Shown in pieces: positions 32,196 to 40,230 of a stretch of DNA of 64,000 nucleotides. The stretch covers positions 1 through 64,000 of the forward strand of contig DGXE01000070.1 of assembly GCA_002395525.1 (NCBI GenBank), written 5' to 3'. The position numbers were made by a program, and so were the translations under genes. The notes below the pieces were generated by a model. The model ran no database searches, had not been told where the DNA came from, and worked only from the letters and a program-made list of their open reading frames with translations. This DNA comes from Ruminococcus sp. UBA4240 (GTDB lineage Bacteria; Bacillota; Clostridia; Oscillospirales; Ruminococcaceae). Each line of letters begins with the position of its first letter. Position 1 is the first letter of the stretch.

Positions 32196-32866
32196 TTGTC
32201 TATGACCTGTATTTCTCTTGCAGCCACAGCCTTTGCGTAGTCAAGGGCAGAGGTGAATTTCCTTGGGGAAAGCACTCCCCCCGCATGGAAGGATGTGGTG
32301 GTGTTGTGGGAATCCGAGCCCCCCGTGCCGGGAAGGTCGTACCAGGAGGCGTAGATCTTCGCCCGCTCGTTGAAGGGTGTCGCCGCATCGGAGGCGTTGA
32401 AGATCTCTATGCCGTCGCAGAATCGTGGTGCGTGGATGATGCCCCTTGTGTAGTCACGGATGCGGAAGGGATGAGCCTGTATCACCATAGCCCCCTCACT
32501 GCGGACGAATTCAAGGAAGGAGGGCAGGTCAAGGCTCATAATATCATCGTGGGCAATGAGCCATTCCTTGGTAAGGCCGTATATAAGATAATCCGAGGAG
32601 CCATCCCCGTACTCGATGCCGAAGAACACATCAAGGCCTATCTCATCTCCCCGCTTCTTGGCGTTCTCATAGCCCTTGCAGTAGCCCTCCACCCACTTGT
32701 CCCAGGGGAGGGAGCGGTCAACGCAGGTGTTGCCGTTGAAGAAGTGGTCGGTGATGATGATGCCCGTGTAGCCCTCCGCCTTGTACTTGTCCGCCATTTC
32801 CGCCCCTGTGGAGGAGGCGCAGGCGCTGGCCTCGGATGTGTGCATATGTGTTTCGTATCTGAACAT
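32186..32866 (-). CDS. PHP-domain phosphoesterase
   Basis: 226 aa. The metal-binding motifs of the PHP family are visible: HMHTSEAS near the N-terminus, IIITDHFF, QAHPFR and GGSDSHN near residue 190. The family includes histidinol phosphatases and nucleotide phosphoesterases; the substrate is not determined. I chose the ATG at 32866 after AAGGGGA. The last residues NAE and the stop are provided by a repeat element, which suggests that the C-terminus was altered by it. It is transcribed alone. Confidence 0.85.
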   Translation of the reverse strand: MFRYETHMHTSEASACASSTGAEMADKYKAEGYTGIIITDHFFNGNTCVDRSLPWDKWVEGYCKGYENAKKRGDEIGLDVFFGIEYGDGSSDYLIYGLTKEWLIAHDDIMSLDLPSFLEFVRSEGAMVIQAHPFRIRDYTRGIIHAPRFCDGIEIFNASDAATPFNERAKIYASWYDLPGTGGSDSHNTTTSFHAGGVLSPRKFTSALDYAKAVAAREIQVIDNAE

Positions 32867-33034
32867 GATCCATTCCCCTTGTCGTAATGCTGTGCCCCGT
32901 CCTCTGTCCGGACACACAGCACAGTGTCGTTTTTATTATATAATACTTTTATGGATATAGCTTGATGTAAATGTTAATTATTGATTGACCGCCATGCCGT
33001 GGAAGAGCCGCCCTGCACAGCCGCTTTTTGAATG

Positions 33035-33847
33035 ATGGGAAGAGTCCTTGAACGGAAGATCAGAGCCGACAAGCGGGAGTGCATGATGCTCCAAGAAGCG
33101 GGAGACACCGAGGGCTTGCAGAAGGCGGCGGGTCAGCTCCGGGCTGACCGTGACAGGTACAAGGACTTCTGCAAGGAAAAGGGGCTCAGCACACACAATG
33201 AGAATACTCAGGTGTTGGGGTTTGACAGAAGCAAGAGCATGAAGACCGTGTGGGCGGAGAAAAATGGATTGACAGGCGGTTCAAATGGTGGTATTATAGG
33301 TAATAAAGACAGCAGCTTTGATTTCTACCCTGTATCAAATGATGTTTTGCAAAAAGGAATAAATTTCAATGTATTTAACAATGATGAACTGAATTCATCT
33401 GTTGAATCTGGGATGATGGAAATATTAAACACAGTGTCTCCATTCACCCCAGGAACAGAAGCAGGGCTTACCATAAAATTGAGCGATTGTACAAGGTCAG
33501 ACATAATACTTGGTGAGATCGGAAGTGGAACAATTGATATTCCTGAAAGAGACTACGCTTATCTGTCTATACACAACCATGCAAGCGGTGAAACATTTTC
33601 TTTTAGTGATATTTTAATGTTTCATGACCATAGAAACTGCAAATATTCTTGTGTAGTTGGAAATAACGGTAAAACTTTTGCACTTGAAAAAACAGATTCT
33701 TATAATGAAACTGGTTTTTATGAAAAGATAATGCGTCGTCGTCTTGGGTTTGAACCATATACTGCGGACAACGAATATGATTTTATCAGGGAGTGTGAAC
33801 AATATGGCATCAGATACATTGAAAGAGGCTATCTGGCTATCTCGTGA
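33035..33847 (+). CDS. truncated phage MuF-like head protein fused to a JAMM/JAB-like domain
   Basis: About 270 aa. Residues 1-80 (ERKIRADKRECMMLQEAGDT, then DRDRYKDFCKEKGLSTHNEN) resemble the tail of MuF-type minor capsid proteins and have host-like base composition. From about 33,260 the DNA is AT-rich, and the protein contains YLSIHNHASGETFSFSDI, close to the JAMM metal site (HxH, then S and D), a domain seen as the cargo of phage-borne MuF polymorphic toxins. No capsid part and no good ribosome-binding site precede it, so it is probably a fragment of a larger gene. The following small gene overlaps it and may be the immunity gene. Confidence 0.6.
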   Translation: MGRVLERKIRADKRECMMLQEAGDTEGLQKAAGQLRADRDRYKDFCKEKGLSTHNENTQVLGFDRSKSMKTVWAEKNGLTGGSNGGIIGNKDSSFDFYPVSNDVLQKGINFNVFNNDELNSSVESGMMEILNTVSPFTPGTEAGLTIKLSDCTRSDIILGEIGSGTIDIPERDYAYLSIHNHASGETFSFSDILMFHDHRNCKYSCVVGNNGKTFALEKTDSYNETGFYEKIMRRRLGFEPYTADNEYDFIRECEQYGIRYIERGYLAIS

Positions 33848-34010
33848 AGCGTTAAAGCGTGCAGAGCCGTTTCCTTTATCATACCTTGACAGTCTGGCTT
33901 ACGATGATCCGCGTTTAAAAGATGATCATCCCGACAAAGACAGGATAACGGCAACTATTGCTAAAAAATTTTTAATTGAACACGGACTGTATGAGGATGA
34001 TGCAGAATAA
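33807..34010 (+). CDS. small acidic protein, possible immunity protein
   Basis: 67 aa from the ATG at 33807 (GGGAGTG upstream). It overlaps the end of the JAMM-like gene by 41 bp in another frame. Sequence MASDTLKEAIWLSREALKRA, then a Tyr/Asp-rich segment and an acidic tail. I do not recognise the family. Position right behind a putative toxin module, small size and acidity suggest an immunity role, but this is inference. The DNA is AT-rich as in the toxin part. Confidence 0.5.
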   Translation, partial: ASDTLKEAIWLSREALKRAEPFPLSYLDSLAYDDPRLKDDHPDKDRITATIAKKFLIEHGLYEDDAE

Positions 34011-34053
34011 TGTATTATTTGTACTACAAAGAACTATATATAGTCAGGGAATA

Positions 34054-34092
34054 AAAAGCCCTCCTGCTGCGTTTGGAGCACAGCAGGAGGGG
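34054..34092 (-). terminator. terminator, mainly for the minus-strand small gene
   Basis: CCCTCCTGCTG (34059-34069) pairs perfectly with CAGCAGGAGGG (34081-34091). On the minus strand the stem is followed by CTTTTTATT; on the plus strand the T run is further off, so it may also stop the MuF-like cassette. Confidence 0.8.
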
Positions 34093-34135
34093 TGCGGGTT
34101 TTCTCCGGGTCGGGTGTTCGTTCGATCACATCACA

Positions 34136-34288
34136 TTAGTGCTTGACTATCATGATGAAATCATACATTTCTCCTGCTGCTGGGGTAAGAGAAATGACCT
34201 TCCATCCGTAAAGGAATTGTGCTGATGAAGCCCTCAGAATTTCATCAGCAGTGAAGTTTCCTTCGTTGAAGACGTATAATTTTATCAT
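34136..34288 (-). CDS. 50-aa hypothetical protein with sequestered ribosome-binding site
   Basis: ATG at 34288, stop at 34136. The peptide begins MIKLYVFNEGNFTADEILRA and continues SSAQFLYGWKVISLTP, ending in FIMIVKH. It looks like a compact alpha/beta protein; I do not recognise it. An ideal AAGGAGGTGAT ribosome-binding site lies five bases upstream but is one arm of a perfect hairpin (34292-34315), so translation should be low or regulated. A strong terminator follows the stop. It may be phage-derived like its neighbours. Confidence 0.6.
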   Translation of the reverse strand: MIKLYVFNEGNFTADEILRASSAQFLYGWKVISLTPAAGEMYDFIMIVKH

Positions 34289-34291
34289 AGC

Positions 34292-34315
34292 ATCACCTCC
34301 TTTCATGGAGGTGAT
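34292..34315 (-). promoter_or_regulatory. hairpin masking a ribosome-binding site
   Basis: ATCACCTCC (34292-34300) and GGAGGTGAT (34307-34315) form a perfect 9-bp stem with a 6-base loop. On the minus strand the 3' arm is the ribosome-binding site of the 50-aa gene. The 5' arm is its exact complement. Confidence 0.65.
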
Positions 34316-34391
34316 CTGACCCGCACGGCGAATATAATGAAACTTATACAGAATACAGAACTGCTAATGTCTTAAAGGAGATGATCAACAA

Positions 34392-34571
34392 ATGAGGATC
34401 TTTGATACACCCGAAATGGCGGAACTATGGAAAATATGTGAACCATACTCTGTTGAAATCCATCAAGGCAAAACAGAAAATGTGCCCGAAGAAGCTATAA
34501 ACGCATATAAAAAATACTATGAGATCAGAAACAAGTTAGAACGAGAAGAAATTGCTTCATGGTTTGACTAA
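34392..34571 (+). CDS. 59-aa hypothetical protein
   Basis: ATG at 34392, 11 bases after AAAGGAG, TAA at 34571. Sequence MRIFDTPEMAELWKICEPYS, then a charged helix AINAYKKYYEIRNKLEREEI and SWFD. AT-rich, like the neighbouring phage-type genes; a TATAAT at 34,330 may be part of its promoter. Not recognised. A clean terminator 50 bp downstream supports it as an expressed unit. Confidence 0.55.
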   Translation: MRIFDTPEMAELWKICEPYSVEIHQGKTENVPEEAINAYKKYYEIRNKLEREEIASWFD

Positions 34572-34620
34572 ATATGTCCTTGAATGTCATACTATGTTTG
34601 GTGTACAATAGAATAAAGTC

Positions 34621-34650
34621 AAAAGCGCATGGTGCAGACCGTGCGCTTTT
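34621..34650 (+). terminator. rho-independent terminator
   Basis: AAAAGCGCA (34621-34629) pairs with TGCGCTTTT (34642-34650), with GGT/ACC inside. It can act in both directions because of the terminal A and T runs. Confidence 0.85.
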
Positions 34651-34651
34651 A

Positions 34652-34954
34652 GTTTGCCAGGGGCAATAACAATGATCAAACGGCTTGCTTTCCTCTTTTA
34701 CAGGCACAGAAGAAATCAGCTGTAAACTGGCAGCAGCAGCCCGGCACCCGGCAATCTAAAACATAAGCACCTGTCAGGCTGAGGGCCGGATGAAGCGATG
34801 ATATATACAGCTTATTATCCGGTTCAGAAAAGTGAAACTTCTGTGCAAGAAGAAAAGTAAGATAGGTCGCTGTCAGTCCTTCTATTCCCCGCTGCCAACT
34901 CCTTGCCTCTATCAGCTTTAAAATTAAAAAGCCATTAAAAACCTTCGTGTTTCA
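34652..34954. other. intergenic stretch without a recognised feature
   Basis: About 300 bases between a terminator and the efflux operon promoter. There is only a 17-codon frame (34671-34724) without a ribosome-binding site. Short complementary segments occur (for example CCGGCACCCGG and GGGCCGGA/TCCGG), but I could not assemble a known structured RNA. I see nothing else in it. Confidence 0.4.
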
Positions 34955-34984
34955 TTGACAGGGGATATCGAACTATGCTAAAAT
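34955..34984 (+). promoter_or_regulatory. sigma-A promoter of the efflux operon
   Basis: TTGACA (34955-34960), 18 bp, TAAAAT (34979-34984). The message would have a leader of about 70 nt before 35063. Confidence 0.75.
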
Positions 34985-35062
34985 GTAACTTGTATTTTGG
35001 AAAAAAGGAAAGGCGGCGCAACTGCCTTTACCGCTTTATCAAGGAAAAGAAAGGACTTCATT

Positions 35063-37060
35063 ATGGCTGCACAGACGAAAAAGAAAAAGGGGAGAACAGT
35101 GCTCATAGTGCTGCTTGTCATAGCCGCACTTGTGATATTCGGCATTGTAATGTTCATAAGGAGCGTTATGAACATGATGGTACCGGCGGAGACCTCCGTA
35201 CTTGAGAAGAAGACGCTTGAAAACAGGATAGGCCTCAGCGGCGTGGTGGAAAGCACCACCTTCGAGCCGGTAGTAGCGACCCTCAACTACCGCATACTGC
35301 AGGTGAATGTGAAGACCGGCGACAAGGTACACAAGGGGGATGTGCTCGCCACACTTGACACCACCGACCTTGAAAACGAGATCCTTCAGCAGCAGACCTC
35401 CATGGATTCCCAGAGCGTTTCATCCGGGTACACCATCAGTGATGCGGAGAAGCAGTACCTTGACACCAAGGCTCAGATAGACGACGGCACTTATCCCGAG
35501 GTGCGCTCTGCCCGCCTTTCCCTTGAAAATGCCCAGACTGCCGCAGACAAGGCGCAGACTGCTCTTGACAAGGCTCAGAAGGACTATGACGACGCCCTCT
35601 CCGGGAAGAAGGTGGACTACGATTCCCAGATCCGCACCGCTGAGAACAGCGTATCTTCCGCAGAATATGAGCTCTCCCTTGCTCAGGCGGACTACGACAC
35701 CGCTGTAAGGGAGCGTGACACAGAGGACTACGTTGACATCAGAGCACTGAAAAAGACCTATGACGACGAGCTGGAGAAGTACGAAAAGCGCTTCTCCGAC
35801 AGGAACATGGACAAGATAATAGAGGCGCAGAGCACCTATGAAAAGGCGCTCAAGCAGTACAACAGCCTTTCGGTCAGGTTCGGCGAGGCCTCCAACAAGC
35901 TGGCTCTCTCCGAGGGCAGCGAGGATGCTGTGACACAGGAGATGGTGGATGCCGCAAAGACTGCCGCCGACAGCGCAAAGACCGCCCTTGACGACCTCAT
36001 CAAGGCAAACGACCCCGAAAAGAAGGAGGACAGCTACAAGGAAGCACTCATTGCCTACACCGAGGCAAAGGCAAAGATAGATGCCCAGCACGACACCGCT
36101 GTGAAATCCGCTGAGCGCACCCTTGACCGTGCAAAGCGCACCCTTGACAACGCAAGGGAGTCCCTTGAACAGACAAAGAAGGATGCGGCTGAGGGGAAGA
36201 CCAAGAGCGTGGATCAGTACAAGGAAGCGCTTGACTCTGCAAGGACAAATCTCAACGACGCAAACTCTGCTCTTGCATCCGCAAGGGAGACCTACGACAT
36301 CGCATCAAGGAACGCACAGAGCACCCTTTCATCCCTGAAGGCCTCCGCAGACAAGCAGAGGATCATATCCGGGGACAACTCCACCCAGGAGATCGCTCTG
36401 GAGATACTTAAAGAAAGACTTGACAGCTGTGTGATATATGCTCCCTGCGACGGCACCGTCACCGCTGTCTACTGCAACCCCGGCACCGTTCCCAACGGCA
36501 GTCTGTTCCTCATAGAGGATGTGGACTCCCTGCAGATGACCTGTGACATCAAGGAATACAGCATAGGCAGCATAGGCATGGGCTCAGCCGTTACCGTGGA
36601 GGTGCCCTCCATAGGCGAGGATGAGTTCAAGGGCACCATCACCGAGATAGCCCCTGCCGCAAAGAAGGGTGCAGACGGCAAGAGCGACGGCACAGCCACC
36701 TTCGTTGTAAAGGTGGGCATAGACGACACCAAGGACAAGGGCGTGCTCATAGGCATGAATGCAAAGGGTCACCTTGTGACCGACAGCAAGGACAATGTTT
36801 TCGCCGTGGCATATGACTGCCTTGCAGAGGACGACAACGGCAGCTACATACTTGTAGCCGAGGAGCAGGCAGCGGATGAAAAGAGCGGCCAGACCGTGGG
36901 CGTGGCAAAGCGCATAAACGTCACCACAGGCCTTGAGACCGACACCGAGGTGGAGATCTCCTCTGATGAGCTGACAGATGGTATGCTTGTCATCAACAAT
37001 GCCGCAGACCACACGGAGGGGCAGCTGCTGCAGCTGGCGCCTGCTGCTGACAAGCAGTAG
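35063..37060 (+). CDS. membrane fusion / adaptor protein of a MacAB-like exporter
   Basis: 665 aa. The ATG at 35063 (AAAGGA upstream) opens a basic N-terminus and one membrane helix (residues 12-32). Then come a lipoyl-like segment (VNVKTGDKVHKGDVLATLDT), an unusually long coiled coil (about 120-430, Ala/Asp/Lys-rich heptads), the second lipoyl half (VIYAPCDGTVTAVYCNPGTV) and beta-barrel domains. This is the HlyD/MacA architecture adapted to a Gram-positive cell, where it probably spans to the cell wall. The coiled coil of some 300 residues is longer than in typical MacA. ABC ATPase and permease genes follow directly. Confidence 0.9.
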   Translation: MAAQTKKKKGRTVLIVLLVIAALVIFGIVMFIRSVMNMMVPAETSVLEKKTLENRIGLSGVVESTTFEPVVATLNYRILQVNVKTGDKVHKGDVLATLDTTDLENEILQQQTSMDSQSVSSGYTISDAEKQYLDTKAQIDDGTYPEVRSARLSLENAQTAADKAQTALDKAQKDYDDALSGKKVDYDSQIRTAENSVSSAEYELSLAQADYDTAVRERDTEDYVDIRALKKTYDDELEKYEKRFSDRNMDKIIEAQSTYEKALKQYNSLSVRFGEASNKLALSEGSEDAVTQEMVDAAKTAADSAKTALDDLIKANDPEKKEDSYKEALIAYTEAKAKIDAQHDTAVKSAERTLDRAKRTLDNARESLEQTKKDAAEGKTKSVDQYKEALDSARTNLNDANSALASARETYDIASRNAQSTLSSLKASADKQRIISGDNSTQEIALEILKERLDSCVIYAPCDGTVTAVYCNPGTVPNGSLFLIEDVDSLQMTCDIKEYSIGSIGMGSAVTVEVPSIGEDEFKGTITEIAPAAKKGADGKSDGTATFVVKVGIDDTKDKGVLIGMNAKGHLVTDSKDNVFAVAYDCLAEDDNGSYILVAEEQAADEKSGQTVGVAKRINVTTGLETDTEVEISSDELTDGMLVINNAADHTEGQLLQLAPAADKQ

Positions 37061-37077
37061 CTGTACTGAGGTGAAAC

Positions 37078-37911
37078 ATGGCAGGATATATGATAGATGC
37101 CCGGCACATCATCAAGCGCTTCTATGTAGGGGAGCCCAACGAGCTTGAGATACTCCACGGCATGGACTTCAAGATACCCACAGGGCAGTTTGTGTCCATA
37201 GTGGGTCAGTCAGGGTCGGGCAAATCAACACTTATGAATATAATCGGGGCGCTGGACCGCCCCACGGAGGGAGAGTATTTCCTGAACGGCACCAATGTGG
37301 GGCTTGCCAACGACAAGGAGCTTTCCGAGATACGAAACCGCCACATAGGCTTTGTATTCCAGAACTTCAACCTTATCTCACGCACCTCCGCCCTGAAGAA
37401 CGTGGAGCTGCCCATGATGTATGCGGGGGTCAGCGCAGCAGACCGCAAACGGCACGCACTGGAGCTGCTGGAGCTGGTGGAGATGTCCGACAGGGCATCC
37501 CATATGCCCAATGAGCTTTCCGGCGGACAGAAGCAGCGTATCGCCATTGCAAGGGCTATGGCAAACGACCCCGCCATCATCCTGGCGGATGAGCCCACAG
37601 GCGCACTTGACAGCCGCACGGGGCGCATGGTCATGGATCTTTTCCACAAGCTCCACCGTGAGCAGGGGAAGACCATAGTCCTCATCACCCACAACGGGGA
37701 GCTTGCAGCGGAGACTGAGCGCATAATCACCATATCCGACGGGAACATCATCTCCGACAGCCTGCCCCCGGAAGCTGCACAGGGCGCACAAAGCACTCAG
37801 GACAAACAGGAACAGGCAGTGCAGAACGAGCAGACACAGGAAACAGCGGCACAGGGCGCACAGCCCCGCAATGAAGCAGAGGCTGTTCTCTCCCGCAAGG
37901 AGGTGGGCTGA
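37078..37911 (+). CDS. ABC transporter ATP-binding protein (MacB/LolD type)
   Basis: 277 aa. Walker A GQSGSGKST, Q-loop QNFNLI, signature LSGGQKQRIAIARAM, Walker B IILADEP and switch His in LITHNGE are all present, matching the MacB/LolD family. The C-terminal 40 residues are a Gln/Ala/Glu-rich extension (AAQGAQSTQDKQEQA) without homology to the ATPase fold. It lies 17 bp after the adaptor gene, and its stop overlaps the start of the permease gene (TGATG), so the three are one unit. Confidence 0.95.
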   Translation: MAGYMIDARHIIKRFYVGEPNELEILHGMDFKIPTGQFVSIVGQSGSGKSTLMNIIGALDRPTEGEYFLNGTNVGLANDKELSEIRNRHIGFVFQNFNLISRTSALKNVELPMMYAGVSAADRKRHALELLELVEMSDRASHMPNELSGGQKQRIAIARAMANDPAIILADEPTGALDSRTGRMVMDLFHKLHREQGKTIVLITHNGELAAETERIITISDGNIISDSLPPEAAQGAQSTQDKQEQAVQNEQTQETAAQGAQPRNEAEAVLSRKEVG

Positions 37912-39161
37912 TGGGTCTCTGGGAAAACATTATGCTGGCAATAGCAGGGCTGAAAGCCAATAAGATGCGCTCCCTGCTCACCATGCTGGGCATAATCATA
38001 GGTATCAGCTCCGTTATCACCATAAGCACCCTTGGTGCCATAATGGAGAGCAGCGTAAAGGGCATATTCTCCTCTGTGGGAGGTGCCAATATGGTAGGCT
38101 TTGGCATCCACATGAAGGAGGATGCACAGAGGGACTACTATCTTGATGAGGACTTCATCACCTTTGAAATGGTGGATGAGGTTGGGGAACACTTTTCAGA
38201 GGATATAAAGGCGCTCTCCCTGTACAGCGGCAGCCAGCAGGGCACAGTCACCATCCGCCGCAAGGAATACGATGCCCAGGTATACGGCGTGAACGGCGGC
38301 TACATGCTGACAAACAGCTCCCCTGTAGTGGCGGGGCGAAACATTTCCGACAAGGACTGCGACAGGGGCAGCACGGTATGCCTTATCTCCCAGGGGCAGG
38401 CCAAGAAGCTCTACGGCTCCACAAGGACAGCCATCGGGAAGTCCCTTACGGTGCTGATACAGGGACGTATGTTTGAATTTACCGTGGTGGGCATATATGA
38501 GTACAAACTCCCCGCCATGCTCTCCAGCTTTATCGACCTTGACAGCTGGAATTCGGAGGTATACATTCCCTACACCACCTATGTGCGTATGCTGGATGCC
38601 AGCGAGGATTTCTACAGCTTCTCGGTACTTACCAATGAGGACGTGGATGCGGATGCATTCTGCCGTGAGGTCACGGATTACCTGAACAACTCCCACTACC
38701 GTGACAACGATGCCATCGAGGTATACTACCAGACCGCCCAGTCCCAGATGGACATGATAAGCGAGATACTGGGCGTCCTCTCCCTTGCAATATCCGTAAT
38801 TGCGGGCATCTCCCTGCTGGTAGGGGGCATAGGCGTTATGAACATCATGCTGGTGTCCGTGACGGAGCGCACCCGTGAGATAGGCGTGCGGAAGGCTCTG
38901 GGAGCACCCAATTCCGCCATACGCACACAGTTTGTGACGGAATCTGTCATCATCTGCCTTATAGGCGGCACCATAGGCATAGTTGTGGGCATACTCATGG
39001 GCAACGTGGCAGGTCTTATCATAGGCACCATGGCAGCACCCTCAATAGGCTCCATATTCCTTGCTGTGGGCTTTTCCATGGCTATCGGCATATTCTTCGG
39101 CTACTACCCCGCAAACAAGGCGGCAAAGCTTGACCCCATAGAGGCGCTGAGGTATGAGTAA
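37911..39161 (+). CDS. ABC transporter permease (MacB/FtsX type)
   Basis: 416 aa. One N-terminal membrane helix (MRSLLTMLGIIIGISSVITI), a large extracytoplasmic MacB-PCD domain (about 50-285), then three C-terminal helices with the FtsX motif GVMNIMLVSVTERTREIGVR followed by KALGA. It works with the ATPase and the adaptor as a mechanotransmitting exporter of peptides, lipids or antibiotics; the substrate is unknown. A strong terminator follows. Confidence 0.95.
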   Translation: MGLWENIMLAIAGLKANKMRSLLTMLGIIIGISSVITISTLGAIMESSVKGIFSSVGGANMVGFGIHMKEDAQRDYYLDEDFITFEMVDEVGEHFSEDIKALSLYSGSQQGTVTIRRKEYDAQVYGVNGGYMLTNSSPVVAGRNISDKDCDRGSTVCLISQGQAKKLYGSTRTAIGKSLTVLIQGRMFEFTVVGIYEYKLPAMLSSFIDLDSWNSEVYIPYTTYVRMLDASEDFYSFSVLTNEDVDADAFCREVTDYLNNSHYRDNDAIEVYYQTAQSQMDMISEILGVLSLAISVIAGISLLVGGIGVMNIMLVSVTERTREIGVRKALGAPNSAIRTQFVTESVIICLIGGTIGIVVGILMGNVAGLIIGTMAAPSIGSIFLAVGFSMAIGIFFGYYPANKAAKLDPIEALRYE

Positions 39162-39190
39162 GGTGCGGCAATAAATAAGCTGAGCATATA

Positions 39191-39234
39191 ACATCGCCGG
39201 GGATCTTTAGTATGGATCTCCGGCGATGTTTGAT
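39191..39234 (+). terminator. terminator after the efflux operon
   Basis: ACATCGCCGG-GATC (39191-39205) pairs with GATC-CCGGCGATGT (39215-39229), followed by TTGATTTT. Confidence 0.88.
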
Positions 39235-39241
39235 TTTCCAC

Positions 39242-39270
39242 TTGACACGTAATTAATTACGTGCTATAAT
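39242..39270 (+). promoter_or_regulatory. hicAB promoter with operator palindrome in the spacer
   Basis: TTGACA (39242-39247), 17 bp, TATAAT (39265-39270). The spacer is an almost complete 18-bp perfect palindrome, CACGTAATTAATTACGTG (39246-39263). HicB antitoxins autoregulate by binding such palindromes, so this is the likely operator. Confidence 0.85.
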
Positions 39271-39287
39271 AACAATGAGGTGATGTG

Positions 39288-39485
39288 ATGAAACAGTATT
39301 CATCAAGAGAGGTCATACGCAAACTGAAAGCTGACGGATGGTTTGAGGTTTGCTGTGACGGAGACCATCACCAGTTCAAGCATCCTTCTAAAAAAGGGCG
39401 GGTAACTGTCACCCACCCCAAAAAGGATATACCTCTTGGCACTCTTAAAAGCATTGAAAAACAAGCCGGCATAGAATTTGATTAA
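39288..39485 (+). CDS. hicA: HicA-family mRNA interferase toxin
   Basis: 65 aa. SSREVIRKLKADGWFEVCCD, then GDHHQFKHPSKKGRVTVTHP, is the HicA double-stranded-RNA-binding-like fold with the conserved catalytic His. KDIPLGTLKSIEKQAGI matches the C-terminus. The ATG at 39288 is favoured over the adjacent GTG because GAGGTG lies just upstream. HicA cleaves mRNA and is neutralised by HicB, encoded 12 bp downstream. Complete and apparently functional. Confidence 0.95.
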   Translation: MKQYSSREVIRKLKADGWFEVCCDGDHHQFKHPSKKGRVTVTHPKKDIPLGTLKSIEKQAGIEFD

Positions 39486-39497
39486 GGGGGCACCGAT

Positions 39498-39896
39498 ATG
39501 AAAGATACATATGTTTTCCCTGCTGTTTTCAGTTTTGCGGATGACGGCATATCCATTGAGTTTCCCGATCTGCCCGGCTGTCTCCCCTGCGGGGATACAG
39601 TTGATGAGGCAGTGAAGAATTCAAAGGAGGCTCTGCGGCTCCATCTGTACGGCATGGAGCAGGATAATGAGGAGATCCCCGAGCCCTCCAGCATTGCGGA
39701 TATCCCCACGGAAAAGGGACAGTCCATCATACTGGTGGATGTTTTCATGCCGCCCTTTCGTGAAAAAATGAACACACGCTTTGTGAAAAAGACCCTTTCT
39801 ATCCCCTCATGGCTAAATGCGGAGGCTGAGCATAAGGGCATCAATTTCTCCCAGGTGCTTCAGAATGCACTGCTGGATAAGCTCCACATGGGATAG
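39498..39896 (+). CDS. hicB: HicB-family antitoxin
   Basis: 132 aa. The N-terminal partially degraded RNase H fold (YVFPAVFSFADDGISIEFPD, then LPGCLPCGDTVDEAVKNSKE) binds HicA. The C-terminal part (SIPSWLNAEAEHKGINFSQV, then LQNALLDKL) looks like a ribbon-helix-helix or short helical DNA-binding domain that would recognise the promoter palindrome. GGGGGC precedes the ATG. A hairpin terminator follows at 39,935. Confidence 0.95.
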   Translation: MKDTYVFPAVFSFADDGISIEFPDLPGCLPCGDTVDEAVKNSKEALRLHLYGMEQDNEEIPEPSSIADIPTEKGQSIILVDVFMPPFREKMNTRFVKKTLSIPSWLNAEAEHKGINFSQVLQNALLDKLHMG

Positions 39897-39934
39897 AGTG
39901 CAGTACATCCCGGGGAGTATGCAGGACACAGATC

Positions 39935-39968
39935 AAAAGGCTGCCAAGCTGATCGCTTAGCAGCCTTT
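39935..39968 (+). terminator. terminator after hicAB
   Basis: AAAGGCTGC (39936-39944) pairs with GCAGCCTTT (39960-39968); the tail TGTGTTTG is only moderately T-rich. From 39,970 to 40,160 I see no further feature. Confidence 0.65.
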
Positions 39969-40160
39969 GTGTTTGCACAGGGTATCTTTCCATGTTACAG
40001 ATCAGTATATCCGGGCATTTCTTCGGCGATGTCCTCGTCTGATTTGTCGGGAGGTCGGTTGCTGTGAGATGTGTCACATCATCTGCCGGGAATGCAACAT
40101 TGCAAATCACTTCCTGCATTTTCTTTTGGCAGTTTATTCATCATTATCCCGTATTTGCCC

Positions 40161-40189
40161 TTGACAAACCTGCCAAAAAGTTGTATAAT
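40161..40189 (+). promoter_or_regulatory. sigma-A promoter of asnB
   Basis: TTGACA (40161-40166), 17 bp, TATAAT (40184-40189). Confidence 0.92.
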
Positions 40190-40230
40190 GCAAGATGATA
40201 TTATTTATCTTTCATTTTGTAGGTGATAGT

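Noticed and set aside
34652..34954. Possible 6S RNA or other structured non-coding RNA
   Set aside because: I could not find a long rod-like pairing or a central bubble on either strand, only scattered short complements.
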